A stretch of DNA of 45,646 bases from Brucella pseudogrignonensis (GTDB lineage: Bacteria > Pseudomonadota > Alphaproteobacteria > Rhizobiales > Rhizobiaceae), in the NCBI RefSeq assembly GCF_002252525.1, contig NZ_NNRM01000008.1, positions 1-45,646 on the forward strand. The letters are read 5' to 3'. The translations under genes and the position numbers were made by a program. Below, piece by piece: positions 1 through 9,170 of this stretch. Position 1 is the stretch's first letter. Every line of letters begins with the position of its first letter. Under the pieces are notes generated by a model. It was given only the letters and a program-made list of their open reading frames with translations. It ran no database searches and had not been told where the DNA came from.

Positions 1-3000
1 GTCCGAGCGGATCATCCACTGAGGCCGTTTCCTCGACTGGAGCCGTACCCAGACCCGTGTCAGATGTCTGTGTGGCACTGTCATCGCTGGACGACTGGTC
101 ATTGCTTGACGGCAATGTCACTTCACCACTGCCATCATCGAGCAATATGCCCTCTGTCAGGCTATGCTGAGCTGGGGTTTCGCCAGCATCTGCATCTGGT
201 GCCGCCAGATGATCACCGAGCGGGACAACATCGCTTTCATGCTGATCTGCAACGGGTGCATCACCACTCCCTTCAGCTGAAGCCGTCTGTTCGGTCGTTT
301 GTGTGGCCTCCTGATCCACAGGTGTTTCAGTTGAAGCGTGGACATCACCGCTGCCATCATTCAGGGTGTTGTCGTCCGCCACCTGATGCTCATCCGCTTG
401 ATGGGTCGTATGTGCATCAGAATTGTCGTTATGCTCGTTCGCCGATGCAGCAGCCGCCGTATCGTGATGCTCCGCAGCCACGGCATCATCATGAACCGGA
501 TCTTCTGCAATACGGGCACTGAGTATCTGGCTACCTTCTTCCAGCCCGATGGTGATGTGAGCCGCCGTTTCGTGGCCGTTTGGCAGCACGATCTTGTAGT
601 TGAAGGTATCCGTCGCAAAGCGATCTGTGTAAGCAAGGTTCGAGTGCGGCTGATACTTGTATTCACCATTACTGTAGATCGTCAGGTCACCATGCAGTCC
701 CTGAATGACAGTGCCGGTAGCACTGACAGTCACAAAGCCGCCGCTGCCCTGAACCTGTAGTTTTGCAGCAAGTGGCAAGGTCCCGTCATTGTCGAGCAGA
801 TTGCCCGTCGTACCAGGATTGCTCTGGATCACATGCTGGTCAGTCAAGGTGACATTGACATCCGAGATCGTATTAACCGAACCTGCAACACCACTGATCG
901 TGGTATGGACACGATACTGGCCCGGGACCAGATTAAGGCTGCCAACGTCAAGGGTCTTCACGACGCCGAGCAGACCGAGCGTCATAGTGTAGGTTTCTGG
1001 CGTGCCCACATTCTGCCAGGTACCACCAACAAGCCTTTGGATGACAACCGTACCGCTCGCTACAGCCGCTACCGTAACCGAAATGGTTATGGTTCCGGTG
1101 GCATCCATATTACTGCCGATAGTGAACGTATTACTGTTCGATTGAGCGCCACCCAGAAGCGCGGTGAGAGGCTGTGTCTGATCAAAGAAGGCATTATTGA
1201 CCGCATTGACCCAGACAATTCCCGACGTATCCGTGTCGTCGGTGGCAACGAAGTCGTAGGTTGCAGGCTGGGTGAAGTCATCACTCCACACAAGTCCCTG
1301 ACCATCGCTATCGATACGGATGTTCAGATTTGCGGTTGTATTGGCGTTGGTGAGCGGATCGTGAACCGTATAGGTAAACTGCTCGACCTGCCCGATGGCA
1401 GCCGCACTCGCATTTGGCGTGTAGGTATATGTGCCATCCTGATGGATGACCAATGTACCATACTGACCAGTGATCGTTGTACCCTGAGCACCCGCAACCA
1501 CGGCATGTGCGACACCGCCAACGGTGACACTTGTAACCAGGTGGCCAGCTTCAATCGCTGCACCGTCATTGGCCATGACGTTGCCCTGAATGGCTGGAGC
1601 CTGAATACCACTTGGTTCCTGATAGTTCAGATCCTGGCCCGAGACTGCCAGATTGCCAAGCAGACCCACACTGACCGTGTTCTGAACTGCGGCAAAGGCA
1701 CGATATGTACCTTCACCCAGCAGTACGGAGGCTTCGGCACGATTACCCAGAAGTGTCAGGGTAAGCAGTGTGGCATTGCCATTGCCGTCCACCGCGGCCC
1801 ATGTACCGTCCGGCATCAGTTTCTGGACGATAATCGATGTACCACCTGCCAGATCCACACCCAGCGCCTGTGCGTAAGTCAGCTGCAGATTCTGCTGATG
1901 ACCCTGTGCCACCGTGATACCCACGGAGTTCACGCTCAGAACACGCAGATCAAGACCCAGAATACCGACAAGTGCCAGATAGGATGCACCCGGATAAGTG
2001 ACGGCGGTTGTCGTTGGCTGAATAACCACTTCTGCAGTTACATTATCGTCGACCGGCGCTGTGCTGCCCGGATCGATAATCGGTGCGGTTACCGAGCCTG
2101 GGTTTGAGAGATTGCCTGCCGCATCCTCCAGTGTGACGGACAGTTGCTGCCCCTCCCTCTGCGGAGTTGTAAGCCCAATCTGGAAGTTGCCGCTAGAGTC
2201 AACGGTTCCTTCACCGACGACAGCGTTACCTGCGCCTCGAATAATGACCGTCGTATTCGGTTCACCCTTACCGCTAACGGTCACACCATCTGGCGTGATG
2301 GTGATGTCCGTTGGCGCAAGCGGTGCCAGCGTATCCGGCACGGTCGCAGGGCTGGCCTCCGACTGATTACCCGCAGCATCAGTCTGTGAGACCAATACGT
2401 TCTGCCCGTTGCTTTGGTCCAGCGTATAGGTTGCTGTTCCACCAGCGCCGAGCGGCACTGTCGCGATAACTTGACCAAGCGCATTATGAATTGTCGCCGT
2501 GGCGTTCGCCTCACCAGTGATCGTCAGCGTACGTCCGTCAGCACCCACAGCCACTGTTGGCGCATCTGGTGCCAACGTATCCGGCAAGGTTGCTGGCGTG
2601 GAGCCTGATTCATTACCTGCCCCATCGCTCTGGGTAACGGTAACTGCCTGGCCATTCGTTTCCGGCAAGGTATAGGTCGCTTCGCCTTCCGCACCCAGTG
2701 GAACCGTCGCTATCGGATTACCTCCGGCATCATAGATCGTGGCGGTTGCACCCGGCTCACCAGTGATGGTGAGTGTTACACCATCTTCACCGACGACGAC
2801 TGTCGGTGCATCCGGTGCCAGCGTATCTGGCAGGGTTGCAGGTGTTGCGCTCGATTCGTTACCTGCTGCATCGCTTTGGGTAACAGTGATCGCCTGACCA
2901 TTGCTTTCCGGCAAGGTATAGGTCGCTTCGCCTTCCGCACCCAGTGGAACCGTCGCAAGCGGATTGCCTTCGGCATCATATATTGTCGCGCTTGCACCCG

Positions 3001-5749
3001 GCTCACCGGTAATGGTGAGCGTCACACCATCTTCACCGACAACCACGACCGGAGCAGATGGAGCAAGTGTATCCGGCAAGGTTGCAGGCGTTGAGCCCGA
3101 TTCATTACCCGCAAGATCACTTTGAGTGACGGTGATCGCCTGACCGTTGCTTTCCGGAAGCGTGTAGGTTGCCTCACCCGTTGGACCGAGCGGTACCGTC
3201 GCAAGCGGATTGCCTTCGGCATCGTAGATCGTGGCAGTCGCACCCGATTCACCGGTGATGGTGAGCGTTACACCATCTTCACCAACGACAACTGTCGGTG
3301 CATCCGGTGCCAGCGTATCCGGCAAAGTTGCAGGCGTTGAGCCCGATTCGTTACCCGCCGCATCGCTTTGGGTAACGGTGACGGCCTGACCGTTGCTTTC
3401 CGGCAAGGTATAGGTCGCTTCGCCTTCCGCACCCAATGGAACTGTCGCGATTGGATTGCCTTCGGCATCATAGATCGTAGCACTTGCATCAGGCTCACCG
3501 GTAATGGTGAGTGTCACCCCATCCTCACCAACCACAACCGTCGGCGCATCCGGTGCCAGCGTATCCGGCAAGGTTGCAGAGGTTGAGCCCGATTCGTTAC
3601 CCGCCGCATCGCTTTGGGTAACGGTGACGGTCTGACCGTTGCTTTCCGGCAAGGTATAGGTCGCTTCGCCTTCCGCACCCAACGGAACCGTTGCAATCGG
3701 ATTGCCCTGCGCATCGTAAATCGTGGCAGTTGCACCCGGCTCACCGGTGATGGTGAGGGTTACACCATCTTCACCTACAGTTACAGCTGGGTCATCCGGC
3801 GCCAATGAATCTGGGAGTGTCGCAGCCGTTCCCGGAGACTCGTTATTCGCAGCGTTCGTCAAGGTCACAGTGACGACCTGACCATTGCTTGGATCGAGCG
3901 TAAATGTTGCACTCCCGTCGCCAGACAGGCCGACAGTGCCAATTACGCCACCTGTAGAATTGTAAATCGTCGCGGTCGTATTGGGCTCGCCGGTAATCGT
4001 CAGTGTACGACCGTCATCACCGACAGTGACATTCGGCTCATCCGGCGTATCAGAATCTGAGTCCGCGTCAGCATCCGCGTCAGCATCGGCGTCGGCATCT
4101 GCGTCAGCGTCAGCATCCGCGTCGGCATCCGCGTCCGCATCGGCGTCGGCATCGGCGTCGGCATCAGCGTCGGCATCCGCGTCCGCATCAGCGTCAGCAT
4201 CGGCATCAGCATCCGCATCAGCATCGGCATCCGCGTCCGCATCGGCGTCGGCATCAGCGTCAGCATCCGCGTCGGCATCCGCGTCCGCATCAGCGTCAGC
4301 ATCGGCATCAGCGTCGGCATCAGCATCCGCATCCGCATCGGCATCAGCGTCAGCGTCAGCGTCAGCATCGGCATCTGCGTCAGCATCAGCGTCGGCATCC
4401 GCGTCGGCATCAGCGTCGGCATCAGCGTCGGCATCCGCATCAGCGTCAGCATCGGCATCCGCGTCGGCATCAGCATCCGCATCAGCGTCGGCATCAGCAT
4501 CCGCATCAGCATCGGCATCCGCATCGGCATCAGCGTCGGCATCCGCATCGGCATCAGCGTCAGCGTCTGCGTCGGCATCAGCATCCGCGTCTGCGTCAGC
4601 GTCTGCGTCTGCGTCAGCGTCCGCATCAGCGTCGGCATCTGCGTCAGCGTCTGCGTCGGCATCCGCGTCAGCATCGGCATCTGCGTCAGCATCTGCGTCA
4701 GCGTCAGCATCCGCGTCTGCGTCAGCATCTGCGTCAGCGTCCGCGTCGGCATCTGCGTCAGCATCAGCGTCGGCATCAGCATCCGCGTCCGCATCGGCAT
4801 CAGCGTCAGCATCGGCATCTGCGTCAGCGTCAGCGTCAGCATCAGCATCGGCGTCAGCGTCGGCATCAGCGTCTGCGTCAGCGTCAGCATCCGCGTCAGC
4901 ATCGGCATCGGCATCAGCATCCGCGTCAGCATCCGCGTCGGCGTCAGCATCCGCATCTGCGTCAGCGTCAGCATCGGCATCCGCGTCAGCATCAGCATCC
5001 GCGTCGGCATCAGCATCAGCATCGGCGTCAGCGTCGGCATCAGCGTCTGCGTCAGCGTCAGCATCCGCGTCAGCATCGGCATCAGCATCAGCATCCGCGT
5101 CAGCATCAGCGTCGGCGTCAGCATCCGCGTCAGCATCCGCATCTGCGTCAGCGTCAGCATCCGCGTCAGCATCGGCGTCAGCATCCGCGTCGGCATCAGC
5201 ATCAGCATCGGCGTCAGCGTCCGCATCGGCATCCGCATCCGCATCGGCGTCAGCATCGGCGTCAGCGTCGGCATCAGCGTCTGCGTCAGCGTCAGCATCG
5301 GCATCAGAATCTGCGTCCGCGTCATTATCATCATCACCGCGCGACGATGCTCCGATCGCGGCACCTATGGCGCCCAGACCAGCAAGGCCTAGCAGAACCG
5401 GGCCCAAACCACCACCGCCGCCACCGGCAAGCTGATCAACGGATTGTATCTCGGAGAAATTGAAATCGGCTAAGCCATCGCTGTGATTACCGGCCCACAG
5501 CTTACCATGATCATCCTGCAGGACGAGGTCGTTATCCTCACCGTTTTGATAATGCGTATAGAAATGAACAATTCGGATTGTTTCGCCATTATGCAGTCGA
5601 ATAAGGAGATCGTTGCCAATCTTCTGGTATTCCGCAATCGCGTCTGGATTGAGCGACAGTTTAACAATGCTAGGTCCTGAAAGGACGATGTTATCACCAG
5701 TAATGGTACGCGAGCTGCCGCTCACCTTATTCGTAACAACTGCAACCAT
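1..5749 (-). CDS. Giant BapA/Bap-type repeat adhesin, 5' part (3' end outside window)
   Basis: An open reading frame runs on the minus strand from ATG 5749-5747 to the window edge, about 1916 codons, with no stop in the parts I translated. Start is supported by a GAGGAGAG-like ribosome site just upstream. Order of parts: residues 1-105 resemble the BapA prefix domain (begins [14 protein letters not shown]); 106-137 is a hexaglycine followed by a Gly/Ala/Leu hydrophobic segment; 143-563 is almost pure Asp-Ala; about 590-1160 holds seven 82-residue Ig-like repeats with the words DAAGNES and LTITGE; about 1230-1660 holds two related VCBS/Ig-like domains with YTYTP and YKYQP motifs; about 1740-1916 is low-complexity Asp/Ala/His/Ser/Thr. 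Such proteins are normally exported by type I secretion through C-terminal signals, which are not visible here. Inferred role: surface adhesion or biofilm matrix. High confidence in the gene, moderate in the exact family. Confidence 0.9.
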   Translation of the reverse strand, partial: MVAVVTNKVSGSSRTITGDNIVLSGPSIVKLSLNPDAIAEYQKIGNDLLIRLHNGETIRIVHFYTHYQNGEDNDLVLQDDHGKLWAGNHSDGLADFNFSEIQSVDQLAGGGGGGLGPVLLGLAGLGAIGAAIGASSRGDDDNDADADSDADADADADADADADADADADADADADADADADADADADADADADADADADADADADADADADADADADADADADADADADADADADADADADADADADADADADADADADADADADADADADADADADADADADADADADADADADADADADADADADADADADADADADADADADADADADADADADADADADADADADADADADADADADADADADADADADADADADADADADADADADADADADADADADADADADADADADADADADADADADADADADADADADADADADADADADADADADADADADADADADADADADADADADADADADADADADADADADADADADADADADADADADADADADADADADADADADADADADADADADADADADADADADADADSDSDTPDEPNVTVGDDGRTLTITGEPNTTATIYNSTGGVIGTVGLSGDGSATFTLDPSNGQVVTVTLTNAANNESPGTAATLPDSLAPDDPAVTVGEDGVTLTITGEPGATATIYDAQGNPIATVPLGAEGEATYTLPESNGQTVTVTQSDAAGNESGSTSATLPDTLAPDAPTVVVGEDGVTLTITGEPDASATIYDAEGNPIATVPLGAEGEATYTLPESNGQAVTVTQSDAAGNESGSTPATLPDTLAPDAPTVVVGEDGVTLTITGESGATATIYDAEGNPLATVPLGPTGEATYTLPESNGQAITVTQSDLAGNESGSTPATLPDTLAPSAPVVVVGEDGVTLTITGEPGASATIYDAEGNPLATVPLGAEGEATYTLPESNGQAITVTQSDAAGNESSATPATLPDTLAPDAPTVVVGEDGVTLTITGEPGATATIYDAGGNPIATVPLGAEGEATYTLPETNGQAVTVTQSDGAGNESGSTPATLPDTLAPDAPTVAVGADGRTLTITGEANATATIHNALGQVIATVPLGAGGTATYTLDQSNGQNVLVSQTDAAGNQSEASPATVPDTLAPLAPTDITITPDGVTVSGKGEPNTTVIIRGAGNAVVGEGTVDSSGNFQIGLTTPQREGQQLSVTLEDAAGNLSNPGSVTAPIIDPGSTAPVDDNVTAEVVIQPTTTAVTYPGASYLALVGILGLDLRVLSVNSVGITVAQGHQQNLQLTYAQALGVDLAGGTSIIVQKLMPDGTWAAVDGNGNATLLTLTLLGNRAEASVLLGEGTYRAFAAVQNTVSVGLLGNLAVSGQDLNYQEPSGIQAPAIQGNVMANDGAAIEAGHLVTSVTVGGVAHAVVAGAQGTTITGQYGTLVIHQDGTYTYTPNASAAAIGQVEQFTYTVHDPLTNANTTANLNIRIDSDGQGLVWSDDFTQPATYDFVATDDTDTSGIVWVNAVNNAFFDQTQPLTALLGGAQSNSNTFTIGSNMDATGTITISVTVAAVASGTVVIQRLVGGTWQNVGTPETYTMTLGLLGVVKTLDVGSLNLVPGQYRVHTTISGVAGSVNTISDVNVTLTDQHVIQSNPGTTGNLLDNDGTLPLAAKLQVQGSGGFVTVSATGTVIQGLHGDLTIYSNGEYKYQPHSNLAYTDRFATDTFNYKIVLPNGHETAAHITIGLEEGSQILSARIAEDPVHDDAVAAEHHDTAAAASANEHNDNSDAHTTHQADEHQVADDNTLNDGSGDVHASTETPVDQEATQTTEQTASAEGSGDAPVADQHESDVVPLGDHLAAPDADAGETPAQHSLTEGILLDDGSGEVTLPSSNDQSSSDDSATQTSDTGLGTAPVEETASVDDPLG
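2262..3990 (-). repeat. Seven tandem Ig-like repeats of about 246 bp in the adhesin
   Basis: The same word (TCACC-GTGATGGTGA or close variants) recurs at 2262, 2511, 2757, 3003, 3249, 3495, 3741 and 3987, giving one 249-bp and six 246-bp intervals, so 82-83 residues per unit. Each unit encodes a beta-rich bacterial Ig-like module; shared words include [18 protein letters not shown] and LTITGE. The units from 2757 to 3990 are the most alike, which suggests recent duplication or gene conversion; the outermost units are more diverged. Confidence 0.93.
4061..5323 (-). repeat. Asp-Ala dipeptide tract, about 210 units
   Basis: Within the adhesin this 1263-base stretch encodes alternating Asp and Ala, with a single Ser replacing Ala near the 5' side and a DSDSD end at 4049-4060. 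On the plus strand the DNA reads as the hexamer TCNGCR. Both third positions vary freely (Asp GAT/GAC, Ala all four codons) while the dipeptide is kept. The segment would carry roughly 200 negative charges without balancing positive ones. Confidence 0.97.
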
Positions 5750-6074
5750 GACTCTCTCCTCAACCGAAACTGAGCTTCAAGGGCCTATGTGAAACAGAAC
5801 TCGAACTATTGAGAGAGCGCTTATCTATGGCATCAATATTATTTAAAATGTGAACTAAATATTAAATACAAACAGGACCAACCGCAAAGTATAAACCTCG
5901 CGTAAAGTAAAGCCATAAATCTGCACTTCATAATAGTTGCTGAGAACACCCCTCGAAGACGATAAATACCCGTCTCAAAATTTCGTTATCGGTAGAGGTT
6001 TGTCTATGCTGATATCGACTCCTTTTGTATAATAAATACAAAATGTACTAATTAAGTTGTATGTTTTGGACTAC
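5750..6074. promoter_or_regulatory. AT-rich leader and promoter region of the adhesin
   Basis: This 325-base gap lies between the end of the AraC gene and the adhesin start, with both genes on the minus strand. It is clearly richer in A and T than the adhesin. I see no convincing ORF and no strong terminator hairpin, so read-through from the AraC gene is not excluded. The adhesin promoter most likely lies here. No specific -35/-10 pair is called. Confidence 0.5.
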
Positions 6075-6974
6075 CTATCGTTGAGCTCTTCTCCTGAAGG
6101 ATGCAGGGCTTGTTCCAATAATTCTCCCAAAAAAACGAGTAAGATGGACCTGATCTGCGAAACCGCACTCATGCGCGATTTCAGCAATCGGCATCTGCGT
6201 TTCCATCAAAAGGTCACGCGCCTTATCAACGCGGCGGCGAATGATGTATTGGTGCAGCGTGACATTCGTTGCCCTCTTGAACAGACGGGCAAATTGCGCA
6301 GCCCCCACTCCGGCGGTATTGGCAAGCTTATCGATAACAATGCGACGATGTAGATTTTCATCGATGTAATCGAATGTCTTTTGAAGTGTAGGAAGAGAAA
6401 GACCAGCATCAGGGTTAAGATCACCCGATGTTAGTGTAGAATATTTCGACACGACACGCGCAACAAGAAGACGCGCTATATATTGCACTTCAATGGATGA
6501 AAACCGTCCACCGACATACAATATATCTTTAACGGAATTAATTGTCTGTTCCAGGAATTCGTCATAGATGGAAAGACTGTAGTCAAGCTTGAATAGATTA
6601 TTGCTAACGGATGAAAATTCTAGAAAAACATCATCCATTAGGTTCTTGGATATATATATATTTATAACTTCAGCATTACTATTTATCGAAACTTTCAAAC
6701 TCTCGTCCGGAGGAATTACAATAATTGATCCGGGCTGCAGATAAAGTTCCGATAACTCTCCACCTATCTGCCAAGCTCCTTGCAGATGCCCTTTAAGGAC
6801 CATGGCAACCAATAGCGAATCGACGGGCTGGAATACAGAATTAAATGGTTGCAGACGTGCCGTGTAGGCAAACAAGTTTTTCCAGCCGTGATCAGAACTT
6901 GTCTTTAGAATTTCAATAGCTTCAACGTTTCTTACATCATGGAATGCAACCAAATTCCCCTCTGTATTTGGCAT
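6075..6974 (-). CDS. AraC/XylS-family transcriptional regulator
   Basis: The 299-residue protein has an N-terminal cupin-like sensing half (about 1-180) and a C-terminal AraC DNA-binding half (about 195-299) with two helix-turn-helix motifs; the second carries the family words IAEIAHECGFAD and FFGRIIGTSPASFRRR. ATG 6974 is preceded by GGAGG at normal spacing. Base composition is AT-rich and codon use differs from the genes to its right. It is transcribed towards the adhesin and lies 325 bases upstream of it, so it may control that gene; this is inference from position only. The inducer is unknown. Confidence 0.9.
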   Translation of the reverse strand: MPNTEGNLVAFHDVRNVEAIEILKTSSDHGWKNLFAYTARLQPFNSVFQPVDSLLVAMVLKGHLQGAWQIGGELSELYLQPGSIIVIPPDESLKVSINSNAEVINIYISKNLMDDVFLEFSSVSNNLFKLDYSLSIYDEFLEQTINSVKDILYVGGRFSSIEVQYIARLLVARVVSKYSTLTSGDLNPDAGLSLPTLQKTFDYIDENLHRRIVIDKLANTAGVGAAQFARLFKRATNVTLHQYIIRRRVDKARDLLMETQMPIAEIAHECGFADQVHLTRFFGRIIGTSPASFRRRAQR

Positions 6975-7512
6975 ATATCCTCCATAAACATTGATATTTC
7001 GGATTATCCTAAACTAATAATATCTATTAAAAAATCAAACCTATCTCCTTTCATTTTTGTGAATATCTTTAAAAATAAATCATAATAAATAGATAGCAAT
7101 AAACATATTGCCCGAAATCATGAGCAAACACTTTAATTAGTAAATACTAAAATTAGAAGTAATGTTATTTTTTACATCAGCCGTTATTTTTTCTCTTTGT
7201 TCAAAGCTGAATTCCGGTCGCGAAAACTTAAATTAAATGGAAATAATTTCCATATTTGAAGACAGCGCAAGAAAATCGTCGGTAACTGCAGTCGTAAAAC
7301 GCGAACAATTCCAGATATTTCGACCTCATTTGGCTCATCAGATTACAACCAAAGCGCGATTGGAAATCAGACGGGCTTCGAAACCGCTTAATGCCGTTAT
7401 TGCCAGCGGCTTCCAGGCATGTGCGGCAAAGCTTCTCTGGCATCAAGGGAATTGCAGGCCTATATCTGGCTCGAAGGCCGTTCTTGCGGCAGCAATCCAA
7501 TTGGCACCGAAA
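6975..7512. other. AT-rich intergenic region without a confident gene
   Basis: The first part (to about 7230) is very AT-rich and probably holds the promoter of the AraC gene. An ORF in frame with the haemoglobin extends upstream to 7237, and a minus-strand ORF covers 7228-7665, but neither encodes anything I recognise. The stretch 7411-7512 in the haemoglobin frame has a Cys-containing segment (GNCRPISGSKAVLAAAI) faintly like the C-terminus of Rrf2/NsrR proteins. This could be the remnant of a nitric-oxide-sensing regulator, but the match is weak. Confidence 0.4.
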
Positions 7513-7932
7513 ATGACCGTTCTTATAAACCAGCCTCATCCATCCATCGACAAGGCGTCCATCAAACAACTGGTCGACACGTTTTATGGACGTGCGCGGG
7601 AAGATGCCGTGATTGGCCCAATCTTCACGCAAGCGGTGGCGGATTGGGATCACCACCTTGATCAAATCGCGGAATTCTGGTCATCGGTCATTCTGAAAAC
7701 CGGCAGCTATGAAGGGCGCCCCATGCCGCCGCATCTGCGACTTGGCTTGAAAGGCGATCATTTCGACCGCTGGCTGGAGCTGTTTGAACAGACGGCACGC
7801 GAGGTTTTCCCGCCCGAAGGTGCAATTGTATTTATCGATCGCGCCCGACGCATCGCCGATAGTTTTGAAATGGCAATCGCAACCCATGGCGGGACGATTT
7901 CTACCCCGCGCCATTCGCGTAAGCCTCTCTAA
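7513..7932 (+). CDS. Group III truncated haemoglobin
   Basis: The 139-residue protein starting at ATG 7513 matches the usual length of group III truncated globins. It carries the features expected of the fold: LVDTFYGRAR in helix B, the FW pair near residue 55, PMPPHLRL around 70-77, and GDHFDRWLELF at 81-91, in which His83 is the likely proximal haem ligand and Trp87 the conserved G8 tryptophan. The ORF can be extended upstream to 7237, but the extra 92 residues are not globin-like and the family begins near the chosen start. Members are cytoplasmic and are linked to nitric oxide or oxygen chemistry; the exact role here is not shown. Confidence 0.9.
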   Translation: MTVLINQPHPSIDKASIKQLVDTFYGRAREDAVIGPIFTQAVADWDHHLDQIAEFWSSVILKTGSYEGRPMPPHLRLGLKGDHFDRWLELFEQTAREVFPPEGAIVFIDRARRIADSFEMAIATHGGTISTPRHSRKPL

Positions 7933-7993
7933 AACATATCGCGGAAAAGTAGGAACCTATCTTCGGATAAGATCAGCGTCTAAGACAAAACAA

Positions 7994-8024
7994 AAAGCCT
8001 GCCTCTGATGAAGAGGCAGGCTTT
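7994..8024 (-). terminator. Terminator of the arginase-ocd operon
   Basis: A 12-bp perfect stem (AAAGCCTGCCTC with its complement) around a 7-base loop, followed on the minus strand by TTTTTGTTTT. It lies seven bases beyond the ocd stop codon and may also stop transcripts coming from the haemoglobin on the plus strand. Confidence 0.88.
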
Positions 8025-8030
8025 GAAGTT

Positions 8031-9107
8031 TTATGCGGCAGGCTTGGACTGTTCCGCCTTAAGCTGCTGCTTGTGGCGCAGCAACATGCCGTAAAGATCG
8101 CGCGGCTCATCCGGATCAGCCAGAAGATCGAGCTGCTCATAGAAGCCCGTATCCTGGAGCTTATCGCGAACATAGCGCAGTGCCGAAAAGTCTTCCGTAG
8201 CAAAGCCGACCGAATCGAACAGCGTAATCTGACGCGCATCCTTGCGGCCTTCAGTCTTGCCGGTGATCACTTCCCACAATTCATTGACGGGATAATCTTC
8301 CGGAAGCTGCTGAATTTCGCCTTCGATGCGGGTCTGCGGCGGATACTCGACGAAGATGTCCGAGCGACGCAGAATATCGCCATGAAGCTCGGTCTTGCCG
8401 GGGCAATCACCGCCAACCGCGTTGATATGAACGCCAGCGCCAACCATGTTGTCGGTCAGGATCGTGGCATTGAGCTTGTCGGCGGTTACGGTGGTGATGA
8501 TGTCCGCACCTTCGACCACTTCTTCAACATCCTTGCAGATCACAATATCAATGCCTGCGCCTTCGAGATTGCGCGCGCATTTTTCCGAAGCCGTGCGGTC
8601 AATATCGTAAAGACGCAGCTTGTCGATGCCGAGAATTGCCTTGAACGCCAAAGCCTGAAATTCGCTCTGCGCGCCATTGCCGATGATCGCCATCGTGCGT
8701 GCGTTCTTTGGTGCAAGATGCTTGGCCGCAACGGCCGAGGTTGCAGCGGTGCGAAGCGCCGTCAAAATGGTCATTTCGGTCAGAAGCATCGGGTAGCCAC
8801 TGCCAACATCCGAGAGAACGCCAAAAGCTGTCACCGTCTGCAGGCCGTCGCGCGTGTTCTTTGGATGACCATTCACATATTTGAAGCCGTACATCGTACC
8901 GTCGCTTGTCGGCATCAGTTCGATCACGCCTTCATCGGAATGCGAAGCCACACGCGGCGTCTTGTCGAAGCTTTCCCAGCGGCGGAAATCCTCTTCCACG
9001 TAATCGGCGAGTTCCTTGAGGAAGGTCTCGACACCGACGGAAAGCACCAGCTTCATCATGTGATCGACACTGACGAAAGGGACGATATTGAGGTTCGGTT
9101 GGGTCAT
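8031..9107 (-). CDS. ocd: Ornithine cyclodeaminase
   Basis: Converts L-ornithine to L-proline and ammonia with NAD+ as internal redox cofactor; cytoplasmic. The 358-residue protein has the length and words of the ocd/mu-crystallin family: substrate-binding YGFKYVNGHPKN at about 73-84, the Rossmann segment MAIIGNGAQSEFQALAF at about 138-154, and INAVGGDCPGKTELH around 228-242 with the conserved aspartate. Start ATG 9107 follows AAGGAG. It lies 63 bases downstream of arginase on the same strand, so the pair takes arginine to proline in two steps. A strong terminator follows directly. Confidence 0.96.
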   Translation of the reverse strand: MTQPNLNIVPFVSVDHMMKLVLSVGVETFLKELADYVEEDFRRWESFDKTPRVASHSDEGVIELMPTSDGTMYGFKYVNGHPKNTRDGLQTVTAFGVLSDVGSGYPMLLTEMTILTALRTAATSAVAAKHLAPKNARTMAIIGNGAQSEFQALAFKAILGIDKLRLYDIDRTASEKCARNLEGAGIDIVICKDVEEVVEGADIITTVTADKLNATILTDNMVGAGVHINAVGGDCPGKTELHGDILRRSDIFVEYPPQTRIEGEIQQLPEDYPVNELWEVITGKTEGRKDARQITLFDSVGFATEDFSALRYVRDKLQDTGFYEQLDLLADPDEPRDLYGMLLRHKQQLKAEQSKPAA

Positions 9108-9170
9108 TCTTGCTCCTTAGCATTCAGCGGCAGACCATTGATCCGCCAGCAGCGAATGCGGTTTCTGAAT

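Noticed and set aside
833-2107. Plus-strand 424-residue ORF in the adhesin region
   Set aside because: The opposite frame encodes continuous VCBS/Ig-like sequence joined to the rest of the adhesin; the plus frame has no family sequence.
2262-3990. CRISPR-like regular repeats
   Set aside because: The period is 246 bp and the whole unit is coding and repeated; there are no short repeats with unique spacers.
3981-5435. Plus-strand 484-residue ORF of alternating Ser-Ala and minus-strand 454-residue ORF rich in Met/Leu/Thr/Pro
   Set aside because: Both are frame shadows of the Asp-Ala tract in the adhesin; hexamer repeats leave all frames open. The adhesin frame continues into clear domains on both sides.
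7228-7665. Minus-strand 145-residue ORF upstream of the haemoglobin
   Set aside because: It overlaps the globin coding region antisense and shows no recognisable motif.
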